Assembly (NCBI GenBank): GCA_021781185.1
Contig: JAJXXI010000098.1
Coordinates: 1 to 8,921 of the forward strand
Length of the DNA stretch: 8,921 nt
Reading direction: 5' to 3'
DNA from: a bacterium
GTDB taxonomy: Bacteria; Verrucomicrobiota; Verrucomicrobiia; Limisphaerales; UBA11358
The notes under the pieces were generated by a model. That model searched no databases. It was not told the DNA's origin and worked only from the letters and a program-made list of their open reading frames with translations. Positions within the stretch are counted from its first letter, which is position 1, and each line of letters opens with the position of its first letter. A program made the position numbers and the translations under genes. Positions 1 to 6,244 of the stretch are shown one piece after another.

Positions 1-213
1 GGCAAGCACAAGACCATCTCCCAGATCATCTGCATCATTGCACTGCTGATCGTGGACGCGTGCGAGGAATGGCCGGACGCCTTGAAAAACCTGGTGGTCG
101 GCTGGATCCCGATCTTCGCGGAAATCATGCTGTGGGTGACCGTGATTCTAACGCTGACCTCGGGATTGATCTATCTCTGGCGCAACCGGCGGATTTACCT
201 CGACGACATGTGA
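1..213 (+). CDS. pgsA: CDP-diacylglycerol-glycerol-3-phosphate 3-phosphatidyltransferase, C-terminal end (partial)
   Basis: Frame 1 is open from the window edge to a TGA at 211-213 and gives 70 residues; the start and the CDP-alcohol phosphotransferase motif lie upstream of the window. The visible part begins GKHKTISQIICIIALL, the Gly-Lys-x-Lys-Thr-x-x-Gln stretch that sits at the edge of a late membrane helix in PgsA proteins. A second hydrophobic helix follows (IPIFAEIMLWVTVILTLTSG), and the protein ends in a short basic tail (LWRNRRIYLDDM). PgsA is an integral inner-membrane enzyme that makes phosphatidylglycerophosphate, the committed step to phosphatidylglycerol and cardiolipin. The gene converges on the rodZ-like gene. 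Another CDP-alcohol phosphatidyltransferase is possible, because the catalytic motif is not visible. Confidence 0.85.
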   Translation, partial: GKHKTISQIICIIALLIVDACEEWPDALKNLVVGWIPIFAEIMLWVTVILTLTSGLIYLWRNRRIYLDDM

Positions 214-349
214 ACCGCAGACGGATGCAGACTTGCGCCAAGGTCAAGGTTCGCTGTTTCGATTCGTGATCAACTGGACAGGCCAAATTTTTCTTGCGAC
301 CGGCATTTTTCAAGACCTCGTCTGCGTATATCCGGGTCCATCTGCGGTT
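213..349. repeat. Pair of inverted degenerate intergenic repeats between pgsA and rodZ
   Basis: Right after the pgsA stop, AACCGCAGA (213-221) is the exact reverse complement of TCTGCGGTT (341-349). Inside this pair, CGGAT (222-226) matches ATCCG (330-334), and GCAGAC (227-232) matches GTCTGC (320-325). The two arms read as two copies, in opposite orientation, of a tract of the type CCGCAGATGGACACGGAT. A third, more diverged copy lies at 1182-1215. The arms could pair as a long imperfect stem between two convergent genes and so act as a two-way terminator, but there is no U-run directly after the stem. No gene is seen between the arms. Confidence 0.4.
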
Positions 350-356
350 TGATCAA

Positions 357-845
357 TCAGCGTTTCGGCAGCGGCAGGGTGTCGCCGTTGTTGGCGGGCT
401 GATAGACGGCGGGTGGAAGATTCTTGAGGGGGGTGATCTTCTGATGATGCCGCCAAGCCCAGATGGAGACCACCAGCACCACCAGCATGGCCGCCACGGC
501 CAGCCCGGCGAAGCCCATCTTCCAGTTGATCTTTGCCAGCATCAGGGTGATCTGGTCCACGACGGTGTTTTCCGATTCCACCAGCGGCGGCGGTTCGCTG
601 TATTTTTCCGTGCGGTCCAGTTCCCCGGCCAGCGCGGCGAGCAGGGCGGAGGTGTCCAGCTTGAGCATGGCTCCGTAATTTTTCACCGAGCCCCGGATGT
701 AAATCGGCGCGGAAAAAACATTGAAATTTCCCTCCTCCAGCGCACGGATGTAGTCGGTGCGGATTTTTGTCGCCTCGGCGACCTGCTCGACCGTGAGTTT
801 TTTGGCCTCGCGAGCGGTGCGGAGTTGTTCGGCAACAGTTGACAT
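357..845 (-). CDS. rodZ: RodZ-like HTH membrane protein (short form)
   Basis: The product has 162 residues. Residues 5-70 form the RodZ/HTH_25-type helix-turn-helix (VAEQLRTAREAKKLTVEQVA, then TKIRTDYIRALEEGNF and the family-typical SAPIYIRGSVKNYGAMLKLD). A single membrane helix spans about 109-131 (KMGFAGLAVAAMLVVLVVSIWAW) and is followed by WRHHQK. The charge pattern suggests an N-in orientation. In other bacteria RodZ links MreB filaments to the elongation machinery through the HTH. Only about 30 Pro-rich residues follow the membrane helix, so the usual periplasmic beta domain is absent. The start (CAT at 843-845) matches where family members begin. The purine run AAAGGGGA lies directly against the ATG, too close for an ordinary Shine-Dalgarno. 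The gene lies downstream of ftsK on the same strand and converges with pgsA. A plain membrane-bound HTH regulator is the alternative. Confidence 0.82.
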   Translation of the reverse strand: MSTVAEQLRTAREAKKLTVEQVAEATKIRTDYIRALEEGNFNVFSAPIYIRGSVKNYGAMLKLDTSALLAALAGELDRTEKYSEPPPLVESENTVVDQITLMLAKINWKMGFAGLAVAAMLVVLVVSIWAWRHHQKITPLKNLPPAVYQPANNGDTLPLPKR

Positions 846-852
846 TCCCCTT

Positions 853-893
853 TATTTAGCGGTTTTAATTCCACCTTGGCAATCTTGGAATTA
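853..893 (-). promoter_or_regulatory. Possible rodZ promoter overlapped by an inverted repeat
   Basis: An exact 8-bp inverted repeat, TAATTCCA (866-873) and TGGAATTA (886-893), with 12 bases between the arms, lies just upstream of the rodZ-like start. On the minus strand, TTGCCA (882-877) resembles a -35 box and lies between the arms. TAAATA (858-853), 18 bases further, is a weak -10 candidate seven bases before the ATG. The layout would suit an operator over the -35 region or a leader hairpin. The repeat is clear; the promoter reading is tentative. Confidence 0.35.
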
Positions 894-939
894 TTTTGCC
901 TCCCGATTGAACCTTTGCTCGCCTTGCGCATTCCGCTTG

Positions 940-1077
940 ATGAACATGCCGAAAGTCGCCGACATCGAACAATTGCCCGTGGCGTAGGCTCGGGCCGGAG
1001 AAGCGAGAGCGTGGGACGCGCTGTTCAGGCGCTATCAACTGCCGCTTTATGTTTATGTGTTTGAACTCAACCGATAA
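940..1077 (+). pseudogene. Decayed N-terminal fragment of an ECF sigma factor
   Basis: One frame reads from ATG 940 as MNMPKVADIEQLPVA, meets a TAG at 985-987, continues ARAGEARA and WDALFRRYQLPLYVYVFEL, then NR, and stops at TAA 1075-1077. The second part matches the start of sigma-70 region 2 in ECF sigma factors, where an acidic, Ala-rich helix precedes W-x-x-L-(F/Y)-x-R-Y and a hydrophobic helix. If one base is missing near 1072, the other frame continues DKVAWECCQKLF, which keeps the spaced acidic, Gln and Phe residues of region 2.1/2.2 approximately. Nothing of region 2.4 or region 4 is seen. The peptide likeness to verrucomicrobial ECF factors is from memory. It is a remnant: an in-frame stop, a probable frameshift and loss of the 3' part. 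Confidence 0.6.
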
Positions 1078-1234
1078 GGTTGCGTGGGAGTGTTGTCAGA
1101 AATTGTTTCATGCGGAGCTGTCGGCCCGGTTGGCCGGCAAAAGGCGTCAGTCTAAAGGTTTAACCGCTGCTGAATGCAATTCACGCAGATGATTTTCATC
1201 CGTGCTCATCCGCAGGATATGCAGTTGAAACGTT
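1078..1234. other. Gene-free stretch downstream of ftsK with a hairpin
   Basis: No gene is supported here. It holds a GC-rich hairpin (stem 1120-1126 with 1132-1138, one G-T pair, five-base loop) and the repeat-like tract at 1182-1215. The hairpin has no U-run on the minus-strand side, so it is not a convincing ftsK terminator. The first 40 bases may be frameshifted remains of the sigma-factor fragment. Confidence 0.4.
1182..1215. repeat. Third degenerate copy of the intergenic repeat
   Basis: ATCCGTGCTCATCCGCAG (1198-1215) matches ATCCGGGTCCATCTGCGG (330-347) at 13 of 18 positions, in the same orientation. It is preceded by CACGCAGATGATTTTC. The tract lies between the ftsK stop and the sigma remnant. 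The sequence style, tandem near-repeats of a GATGnnCACGGAT kind, is like the short intergenic tracts I associate with verrucomicrobial and planctomycete genomes; that association is from memory. Confidence 0.35.
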
Positions 1235-3916
1235 TTATACCGCACTTTGCCCACCACCGTCGTGGCCTTCGCCGTCGAGGTCAATGAGGATGTCGCGCGG
1301 CTCGGCACCTTTGCTGGGGCCGACGATGCCGCGGCCTTCGAGTTCGTCCATGATGCGGGCGGCGCGGGTGTAGCCGAGGCGCAGCCGGCGCTGCATCAAC
1401 GAGACGCTGGCCTTCTGTTCGCTGCGGATGACTTCGATGCACTGCTGGATGAGTTCCTCGTCCTCGTCAATGCCGCTCTCAATGTCCGTGTTGGCATCGG
1501 GTTTGGACAGTTGCTGGTGAATCTCCATTTCGTAGCTGGGTTTGCCCTGCTTGGCGATGAAGTTCACGATGTCTTCCAGCTCCTTGTCGGTGATGAGCGC
1601 ACCTTGGGCGCGGTTCAGCTTGGGTGAACCGGGCGGCAGGAACAGCATGTCGCCCTTGCCGAGCAATTTGTCCGCGCCCATCGCATCCAGAATCGTGCGC
1701 GAGTCCACGCGACTGGCCACCTGGAACGCGATGCGCGCCGGGATGTTCGCCTTGATGACGCCGGTGATGACGTCCACGCTTGGCCGCTGGGTGGCGACGA
1801 TGCAGTGGATGCCCGCCGCCCGCGCCATTTGGGTGATACGCGCGATGGCCATTTCCACGTCCGCCGGCGCCACCAGCATGAGGTCCGCCAGTTCGTCAAT
1901 GATGACGACAATGTAGGAGAGCTTTTCCGGGATGATGATGTCTTCCTCGCGCGGCACGATGATTTCCTCGTCCACCTCGACGGCGAAGCCATCCGCGCCC
2001 GCCTCGACTTTTTCCCGCTTGGCCGCGAGTGGCAGTTCCATTTCCTGTTCCGGCAGCGGCTTGTTCTTCGGCCGTTCATTGAAGGATTTGATGTTGCGGA
2101 CGCCGACACGGGCGAAAATCTTGTAGCGCTTTTCCATCTCGTTGACCACCCAGCGCAGCGCGAGCAGAACCTTCTTCGGGTCGGTGACCACAGGCACGAC
2201 GAGGTGGGGCAGGGCGTTGTATTGCTGCAACTCGACCACCTTCGGGTCAATCATCACGAACCGGAGCTGGTCGGGCGAAAAGCGGTAGAGCAGCGAGGCG
2301 ATGATGGAATTGATGCAGACGGATTTGCCGGAGCCGGTGCTGCCGGCGATGAGCATGTGCGGCATTTCCGCGAGGTCGGCGACGATAGGGTGCCCGTAAA
2401 CGTCCTTGCCGAGTGCGATGGGAATGCGCGCCTTGCTGTTGCGCCATTCGTCGGACTCGAACAAGTCGCGCATGATGACCTTCGTCTTGATGAGATTTGG
2501 CACCTCGATGCCCACGGAGGATTTCCCCGGCACCGGCGCGAGGATGTGGATGCGCTCGGCCTTGAGTGCGGCGGCGATGTTGTTGGAGAGCGCGGTGATT
2601 TTTTCCAGCTTCACGCCCGGCGCGGGATGCAGTTCGTAACGGGTGATGGTCGGGCCTTTGGTGATGTCGCCGAGCGAAACTTCGATGTCGAACTGCGCGA
2701 GCGTCTGCTGCATGAGCCGTGCGTTGGCCATCAATTCCTCCTTAGACTCGGTGGGCTTGAGGGTCATGTCCGCATGCTGGAGGAAATCCATCGGCGGCAA
2801 CTGGTAATTGCCGATCATCGGCACCGAGGCGACGGTCATCGGCTTGGGCCGTCTGGGCTTTGGTCTGGCCGGCCCGATTCCGGAGATTTTGATTTCCATC
2901 TCCGGTTTTTCCGGCGGATTGGCTGGAGGCGCATCGGTTTCGGCGGCCGATTTTGGCCCGGTGCTTCCGGCTGGAGAATTGCTGGTTTCTGGCTTGCGGC
3001 CGAGAATATCTTCCGTGGTTGCGGTCGGGATTTCCTCGGCGCGAATCACCTCGCCGACCTCCATCGGTTCGGATGCGGGAGCGGTTTCCTTGGGCGGTTC
3101 CGGCGGCAAGGTCGTCTTGCGGAGGCGCGGTCCTTTGGCCTGGGGCACGCTGAGGTCGCGGACGGTGGGTTCGGGCACCGGCTGCAGATCCGCGCCGAGA
3201 CCGCTGGAAGTTTTTTCGACTTCCTGTTCAAGCAGCCGTTTTTGTTTTTCCAGTTCGCGAGCCCTTTTTTCCAGGCCGATTTCCTCGGCGGATTTGAATT
3301 CGCCGGGCAGCGCGGCCGGTTCCGTTCGCCACAAGGCGCGGATCCAGTCGCCGAGTTGGAAGTTGGTCAGAAACAGCAGGCTGATCAGGCCCAGCGAGGC
3401 ATAAACGATCGTGGCCCCGAGGTTGCCGAGAAGCACGAAACCATAATCGTAGCGGGCCAGGCGGCCGTAGGTGAGATAACCCAGCCAGCCGCCGGCAAAC
3501 GGCGCGTAAATCGTCGTGCGCAAATCGGAAATCCAGCCGACGTGGTTGAGCAGATGGAGCAGGCCGGTGAGCGACACAAAGAGCAGAACCGTCCAGAGGA
3601 GGCACCAGCGCAGCCGCTCACGCAGGTAGGTGAGCACATCCAGCAGGTAAGCCAGGCCAAACAAGGCGGAAATCCACGGCAGCAGATAGGCGGCAATGCC
3701 CAGCGGCTCGAAGGTGAACCAGGCGAGATAGGCACCAATGACCCCGATCCAGTTGTGGACTTCCTTGTTTGGCGGGACGCGGACGGAGGACAAATCATAG
3801 CGGTCAAACGAGAGTTGCGACACCAGCAGCAGCAGCGCCAGCGCCAGCAGCGCAATGCCGATGACGTCGTTGAAACCGTTCTTGGGACTGGACTCGTAGC
3901 CCGACTTTCTTGCCAT
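1235..3916 (-). CDS. ftsK: DNA translocase FtsK
   Basis: The product has 893 residues and all FtsK parts in order. The N-terminal membrane domain (about 16-187) has roughly four or five hydrophobic helices and anchors the protein at the septum. A charged segment (207-235, EEIGLEKRARELEKQKRLLE) is followed by a Pro-rich linker to about 365, short beside the E. coli linker. The alpha/beta motor follows, with Walker A GSTGSGKS (525-532), MIDPK (555-559), Walker B VVIIDELADLM (D674, E675) and the ATQRPSVDVITGVIKANIP segment (708-726). The C-terminal gamma winged helix (820-880; SVSLMQRRLRLGYTRAARIM ... GIVGPS) reads polar sequences that steer translocation. An acidic insert (about 615-660) lies between the Walker motifs. 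FtsK pumps DNA through the closing septum and helps resolve chromosome dimers with XerCD. ATG 3914-3916 gives a family-like N terminus. It is divergent from pyrD. Confidence 0.97.
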   Translation of the reverse strand: MARKSGYESSPKNGFNDVIGIALLALALLLLVSQLSFDRYDLSSVRVPPNKEVHNWIGVIGAYLAWFTFEPLGIAAYLLPWISALFGLAYLLDVLTYLRERLRWCLLWTVLLFVSLTGLLHLLNHVGWISDLRTTIYAPFAGGWLGYLTYGRLARYDYGFVLLGNLGATIVYASLGLISLLFLTNFQLGDWIRALWRTEPAALPGEFKSAEEIGLEKRARELEKQKRLLEQEVEKTSSGLGADLQPVPEPTVRDLSVPQAKGPRLRKTTLPPEPPKETAPASEPMEVGEVIRAEEIPTATTEDILGRKPETSNSPAGSTGPKSAAETDAPPANPPEKPEMEIKISGIGPARPKPRRPKPMTVASVPMIGNYQLPPMDFLQHADMTLKPTESKEELMANARLMQQTLAQFDIEVSLGDITKGPTITRYELHPAPGVKLEKITALSNNIAAALKAERIHILAPVPGKSSVGIEVPNLIKTKVIMRDLFESDEWRNSKARIPIALGKDVYGHPIVADLAEMPHMLIAGSTGSGKSVCINSIIASLLYRFSPDQLRFVMIDPKVVELQQYNALPHLVVPVVTDPKKVLLALRWVVNEMEKRYKIFARVGVRNIKSFNERPKNKPLPEQEMELPLAAKREKVEAGADGFAVEVDEEIIVPREEDIIIPEKLSYIVVIIDELADLMLVAPADVEMAIARITQMARAAGIHCIVATQRPSVDVITGVIKANIPARIAFQVASRVDSRTILDAMGADKLLGKGDMLFLPPGSPKLNRAQGALITDKELEDIVNFIAKQGKPSYEMEIHQQLSKPDANTDIESGIDEDEELIQQCIEVIRSEQKASVSLMQRRLRLGYTRAARIMDELEGRGIVGPSKGAEPRDILIDLDGEGHDGGGQSAV

Positions 3917-3922
3917 GAGCGC

Positions 3923-3950
3923 AACGTAACAATTCAGGGCGAGGGTTCAA
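3923..3950 (-). promoter_or_regulatory. Candidate ftsK promoter, leaderless geometry
   Basis: On the minus strand, TTGAAC (3950-3945) and TACGTT (3928-3923) are 16 bases apart and resemble sigma-70 -35 and -10 boxes. Exactly six bases (GCGCTC) then separate the -10 box from the ATG, so transcription would begin at or next to the start codon. No Shine-Dalgarno precedes the ATG. The palindrome TTCAA-AG-TTGAA (3946-3957) covers the -35 box and could be a repressor site. All of this is by eye. Confidence 0.35.
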
Positions 3951-4134
3951 AGTTGAAACTCACAATCTTCCGGTCGAGCGAGCCGGGTCGGTTGCATTCG
4001 CCCGTTGCCGGATGGCTTGGAACAACCGCTGAGTGCGGCGCAATTGGAAAATTCTTTCGTCCGGGGAAGGCAGCCATTAGCCTTGCGTGAATGTTCGAGC
4101 CAACCGCCACCCTAAGCACCCTTGCCCGAGCCGC

Positions 4135-4149
4135 CGACGGCACCCGTCG
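4135..4149 (+). promoter_or_regulatory. Small GC-rich hairpin upstream of pyrD
   Basis: CGACGG (4135-4140) and CCGTCG (4144-4149) are exact reverse complements with a three-base loop, ending 18 bases before the pyrD ATG. Nine bases further on, GATAAT (4158-4163) resembles a -10 box but sits only four bases from the ATG, with no good -35. Either the hairpin lies in the pyrD leader or it lies in the promoter spacer. In enteric bacteria pyrD has a leader hairpin tied to pyrimidine control, but nothing here shows that mechanism. Confidence 0.2.
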
Positions 4150-4167
4150 AGCAACCAGATAATTCAC

Positions 4168-5259
4168 ATGGGCTGGCTGCATAAAAAAATCATTCGTCCC
4201 TGGCTCTTCCGGCAGGATTCCGAGCGGGCCCACAACCAGGCCGTCAAAAGTCTGGCCCGGGTCAGCCGCAGCGCGTTGGCCTGCGGACTGGTGAACGCGA
4301 TCTACGGAGCGCCGGAACTTCCGATTGAAGCCTTCGGCCTGAGATTTCCGAACCCGGTCGGCCTTGCGGCCGGCATGGACAAGCACGCCGCCGCCGTCCC
4401 CGGCTGGGCGGCGCTCGGTTTTGGCTTCACCGAACTGGGCGGCGTGACATGGCATGCGCAGCCCGGCAACCCACCGCCGCGCATGTTCCGCGCAATTCCC
4501 GATGAGGCGGTCATCAACCGCATGGGGTTCAACAATTCCGGCGCGGAGGCCGTGGCGCAGAAGCTGGCCGGTTGGAAAGAATCGGGTCGCTGGCCCGCGC
4601 ATCCCGTCGGCATCAACCTTGGCAAATCCAAAATCACGCCGCTGGAAACCGCCGCCGAGGACTACCGGAATTCCTTCCGCGTGTTGCGCGACCTCGCGGA
4701 TTTCTTCGTCGTCAACGTCAGTTCGCCGAACACGCCCAACCTGCGCCAGTTGCAGGACAAGGCGGCGCTCGATGAGATTTTCGCAGCGCTGCAATCGGAG
4801 AATTCCACGGGGAAACCGATCCTCGTGAAAGTCGCACCCGATCTGACCTTCGAGGCGCTGGATGAAATCCTCGCTCTGGTCGCGCCGCGAAACATTGCCG
4901 GCATTGTGGCGACAAACACCACCATTTCCCGGCCGCCGACGAATGACGCCGCCTTGCAAAAGATTTACGCGGAAACCGGCGGCTTGAGCGGCCGGCCGCT
5001 GCGCGCCCGCAGCACGGAAATCACCCGGCATCTTTACCGCCAGACGAACGGCCAGGTGCCCATCATCGGTGTCGGCGGCATTTTCAGCGCCGCCGACGCG
5101 TGGGAAAAGATCGCCGCCGGCGCTTCGCTCGTGCAAGTTTACACCGGTCTGGTCTATGAAGGGCCGGGGCTGATAAATAAAATTGTCTCCGGCCTGCGCG
5201 GAAAGCTGGTCGCCGCTGGTTTCCGCGATTTAAAATCCGCGGTGGGTTCGGGCAATTGA
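4168..5259 (+). CDS. pyrD: Dihydroorotate dehydrogenase (quinone), class 2
   Basis: The product has 363 residues, a normal length for class 2 enzymes, which oxidise dihydroorotate to orotate with FMN and a membrane quinone in pyrimidine synthesis. Residues 1-40 form the amphipathic membrane-associating N-terminus (IIRPWLFRQDSERAHN). The FMN barrel shows NPVGLAAGMDKHA (62-74), GFTELGGVTWHAQPGNPPPR (86-105), NRMGFNN (117-123), GINLGKSK (148-155), VVNVSSPNTPNLRQL (181-195; Ser186 corresponds to the class 2 catalytic base Ser), KVAPDL (221-226), ATNTT (248-252), GGLSGRPLR (271-279) and the phosphate-binding GVGGIFSAADA plus VYTGLVYEGP. The frame is open from ATG 4087, but the 27 extra residues are Arg/Pro-rich and unlike the family, so ATG 4168 is chosen. 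No Shine-Dalgarno is seen. It is divergent from ftsK, with dapF 67 bases downstream. Confidence 0.96.
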   Translation: MGWLHKKIIRPWLFRQDSERAHNQAVKSLARVSRSALACGLVNAIYGAPELPIEAFGLRFPNPVGLAAGMDKHAAAVPGWAALGFGFTELGGVTWHAQPGNPPPRMFRAIPDEAVINRMGFNNSGAEAVAQKLAGWKESGRWPAHPVGINLGKSKITPLETAAEDYRNSFRVLRDLADFFVVNVSSPNTPNLRQLQDKAALDEIFAALQSENSTGKPILVKVAPDLTFEALDEILALVAPRNIAGIVATNTTISRPPTNDAALQKIYAETGGLSGRPLRARSTEITRHLYRQTNGQVPIIGVGGIFSAADAWEKIAAGASLVQVYTGLVYEGPGLINKIVSGLRGKLVAAGFRDLKSAVGSGN

Positions 5260-5291
5260 CGCAGTAAAAGCGGCCGTGAGGTGTCGTTTGA

Positions 5292-5320
5292 TTTACACAA
5301 ACGGGCTTTGCCGCTATCCT
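5292..5320 (+). promoter_or_regulatory. Candidate dapF promoter, leaderless geometry
   Basis: TTTACA (5292-5297, five of six to TTGACA) and TATCCT (5315-5320, four of six to TATAAT) are separated by 17 bases. Six bases (CCCGCG) then lead to the ATG at 5327, so the expected transcription start is the A of the start codon. The bases before the ATG are pyrimidine-rich with no Shine-Dalgarno. This also supports ATG 5327 over the in-frame ATG at 5276, which lies upstream of the promoter. Confidence 0.45.
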
Positions 5321-5326
5321 CCCGCG

Positions 5327-6181
5327 ATGAATTTTGCTTTCACGAAATACCACGCGCTCGGCAACGACTACATCGTCATCAACCCGAAAGATTTGCCTGC
5401 GCCGCTCACGACAGAACAGGTCAAGATCATCTGCCACCGGAATTTCGGCGTCGGCTCGGACGGCATTTTGCTCGGACCGCTCCCTTCCACGACCGCGAAA
5501 TGCGCGCTGAAGATTTACAATCCCGACGGCAGCATCGCCGAGAAAAGCGGCAACGGTGTCCGCATTTTTTCCCGCTACCTCTGGGACACAAAATTTGTGG
5601 GCAATGACGAGTTTGCGCTCCAGACCGACGGCGGCATCGTGCGCTCGACGGTTTTTGACGGCGGCAAAATGGCGCGCGTCGAGATGGGCAAAGTTAGTTT
5701 TGACAGCGAAGCCATTCCGGTCGCCGGTGCAAAGCGCGAAGTCCTCAACGAGAAGATCACCGTGGGCGGACGCGAATTCACTTTTTGCGCGGCGACCATT
5801 GGCAATCCGCACTGCATCCTGCCGCTGCCGGAAATTAGCGCCAAGCTTGCTCACGAATTCGGCCCGCTGCTGGAAGTGCATCCAAATTTTCCGCGCAAGA
5901 CGAACGTGCAGTTTCTGAAGGTGCTCGACCGCGCCAACATTCAGATCGAGATCTGGGAGCGCGGCGCGGGCTACACGCTGGCCAGCGGCAGCAGCAGCAG
6001 CGCCTCGGCGGCGGTGGCCCACAAGCTCGGTCTGGTGGACCGGAGCGTGACCGTGCATTGCCCTGGCGGATTGATCAAGATTGAGATCGGGGATGATTTC
6101 GCCATTCGCATGACCGGCGGCGTGACGCGTGTTTCCGAAGGCGTGATTTCGTCGGAAATCTTTTCCGTGAAATTAAGCTGA
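5327..6181 (+). CDS. dapF: Diaminopimelate epimerase family protein with both catalytic Cys replaced by Ser
   Basis: The product has 284 residues, a normal DapF length, and carries the two-lobed family pattern. DapF interconverts LL- and meso-diaminopimelate for lysine and peptidoglycan synthesis, using one Cys from each lobe as acid/base. Substrate-contact residues known from Haemophilus DapF are present: Asn13 (ALGND), Asn65 (YNPDGS), Asn160 (IGNPHC), Asn193 (TNVQF), Glu211-Arg212 (WERGAG). The catalytic positions are not: AExCGNG is AEKSGNG (Ser74, codon AGC 5546-5548), and LACGTGACA is LASGSSSSA (Ser220, codon AGC 5984-5986). Four AGC codons follow as a run at 5990-6001. The frame is intact, so this is not a decaying gene. 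It may have altered chemistry or another substrate. ATG 5327 starts at the conserved F-x-K-x-H-x-L-G-N-D block. Hairpins follow the stop. Confidence 0.88.
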   Translation: MNFAFTKYHALGNDYIVINPKDLPAPLTTEQVKIICHRNFGVGSDGILLGPLPSTTAKCALKIYNPDGSIAEKSGNGVRIFSRYLWDTKFVGNDEFALQTDGGIVRSTVFDGGKMARVEMGKVSFDSEAIPVAGAKREVLNEKITVGGREFTFCAATIGNPHCILPLPEISAKLAHEFGPLLEVHPNFPRKTNVQFLKVLDRANIQIEIWERGAGYTLASGSSSSASAAVAHKLGLVDRSVTVHCPGGLIKIEIGDDFAIRMTGGVTRVSEGVISSEIFSVKLS

Positions 6182-6184
6182 AGC

Positions 6185-6214
6185 GGCCAAGCCCGTGGCG
6201 GGAGGGGCTTTGCC
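6185..6214 (+). terminator. Hairpin just after dapF
   Basis: GGCCAAGCCC (6185-6194) pairs with GGGCTTTGCC (6205-6214), ten positions with one mismatch and a ten-base loop, beginning four bases after the dapF stop. No long U-run follows, so it would be a weak or factor-assisted terminator, or an mRNA 3'-end stabiliser. Confidence 0.4.
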
Positions 6215-6216
6215 AT

Positions 6217-6244
6217 GGCCTCGCCTCATTTTGGGTTCGAGGCC
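6217..6244 (+). other. Second hairpin after dapF
   Basis: GGCCTCG (6217-6223) is the exact reverse complement of CGAGGCC (6238-6244), with a 14-base loop. It follows the first hairpin by two bases. The tandem could be part of the dapF terminator or of a dispersed intergenic repeat. No U-run follows. Confidence 0.25.

Noticed and set aside
2207..2214. GGGCAGGG, a match to the E. coli FtsK-orienting sequence, inside ftsK
   Set aside because: A motif with seven fixed bases is expected about once by chance on the two strands of a window this size, and the polar motif of this phylum is not known to me.
1805..4090. A 761-codon open frame on the plus strand across ftsK
   Set aside because: It lies antisense to a complete ftsK with all motifs. 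Its translation is His/Asp/Arg-rich with no recognisable domain, as expected from the mirror of GC-rich codons.
4087..4167. Upstream in-frame start for pyrD
   Set aside because: The extra 27 residues are Arg/Pro/His-rich and unlike any class 2 N-terminus, while ATG 4168 begins right at the expected amphipathic helix.
3934..5136. A 400-codon open frame on the minus strand across pyrD
   Set aside because: It is the mirror of pyrD, which shows every class 2 motif. The antisense product is Arg/Gly-rich and shows no family features.
5276..5326. Upstream in-frame start for dapF
   Set aside because: It would add 17 residues ahead of the conserved start, and the best promoter boxes (5292-5320) lie inside that segment.
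5990..6001. Run of four AGC codons as a phase-variable microsatellite
   Set aside because: Twelve bases in triplet units inside a coding frame would not shift the frame on slippage, so it is not a likely on/off switch; it matters only as part of the altered DapF motif.
5084..6058. A 324-codon open frame on the minus strand across dapF
   Set aside because: It overlaps the conserved dapF and the end of pyrD entirely, and the translation has the composition of a shadow frame.
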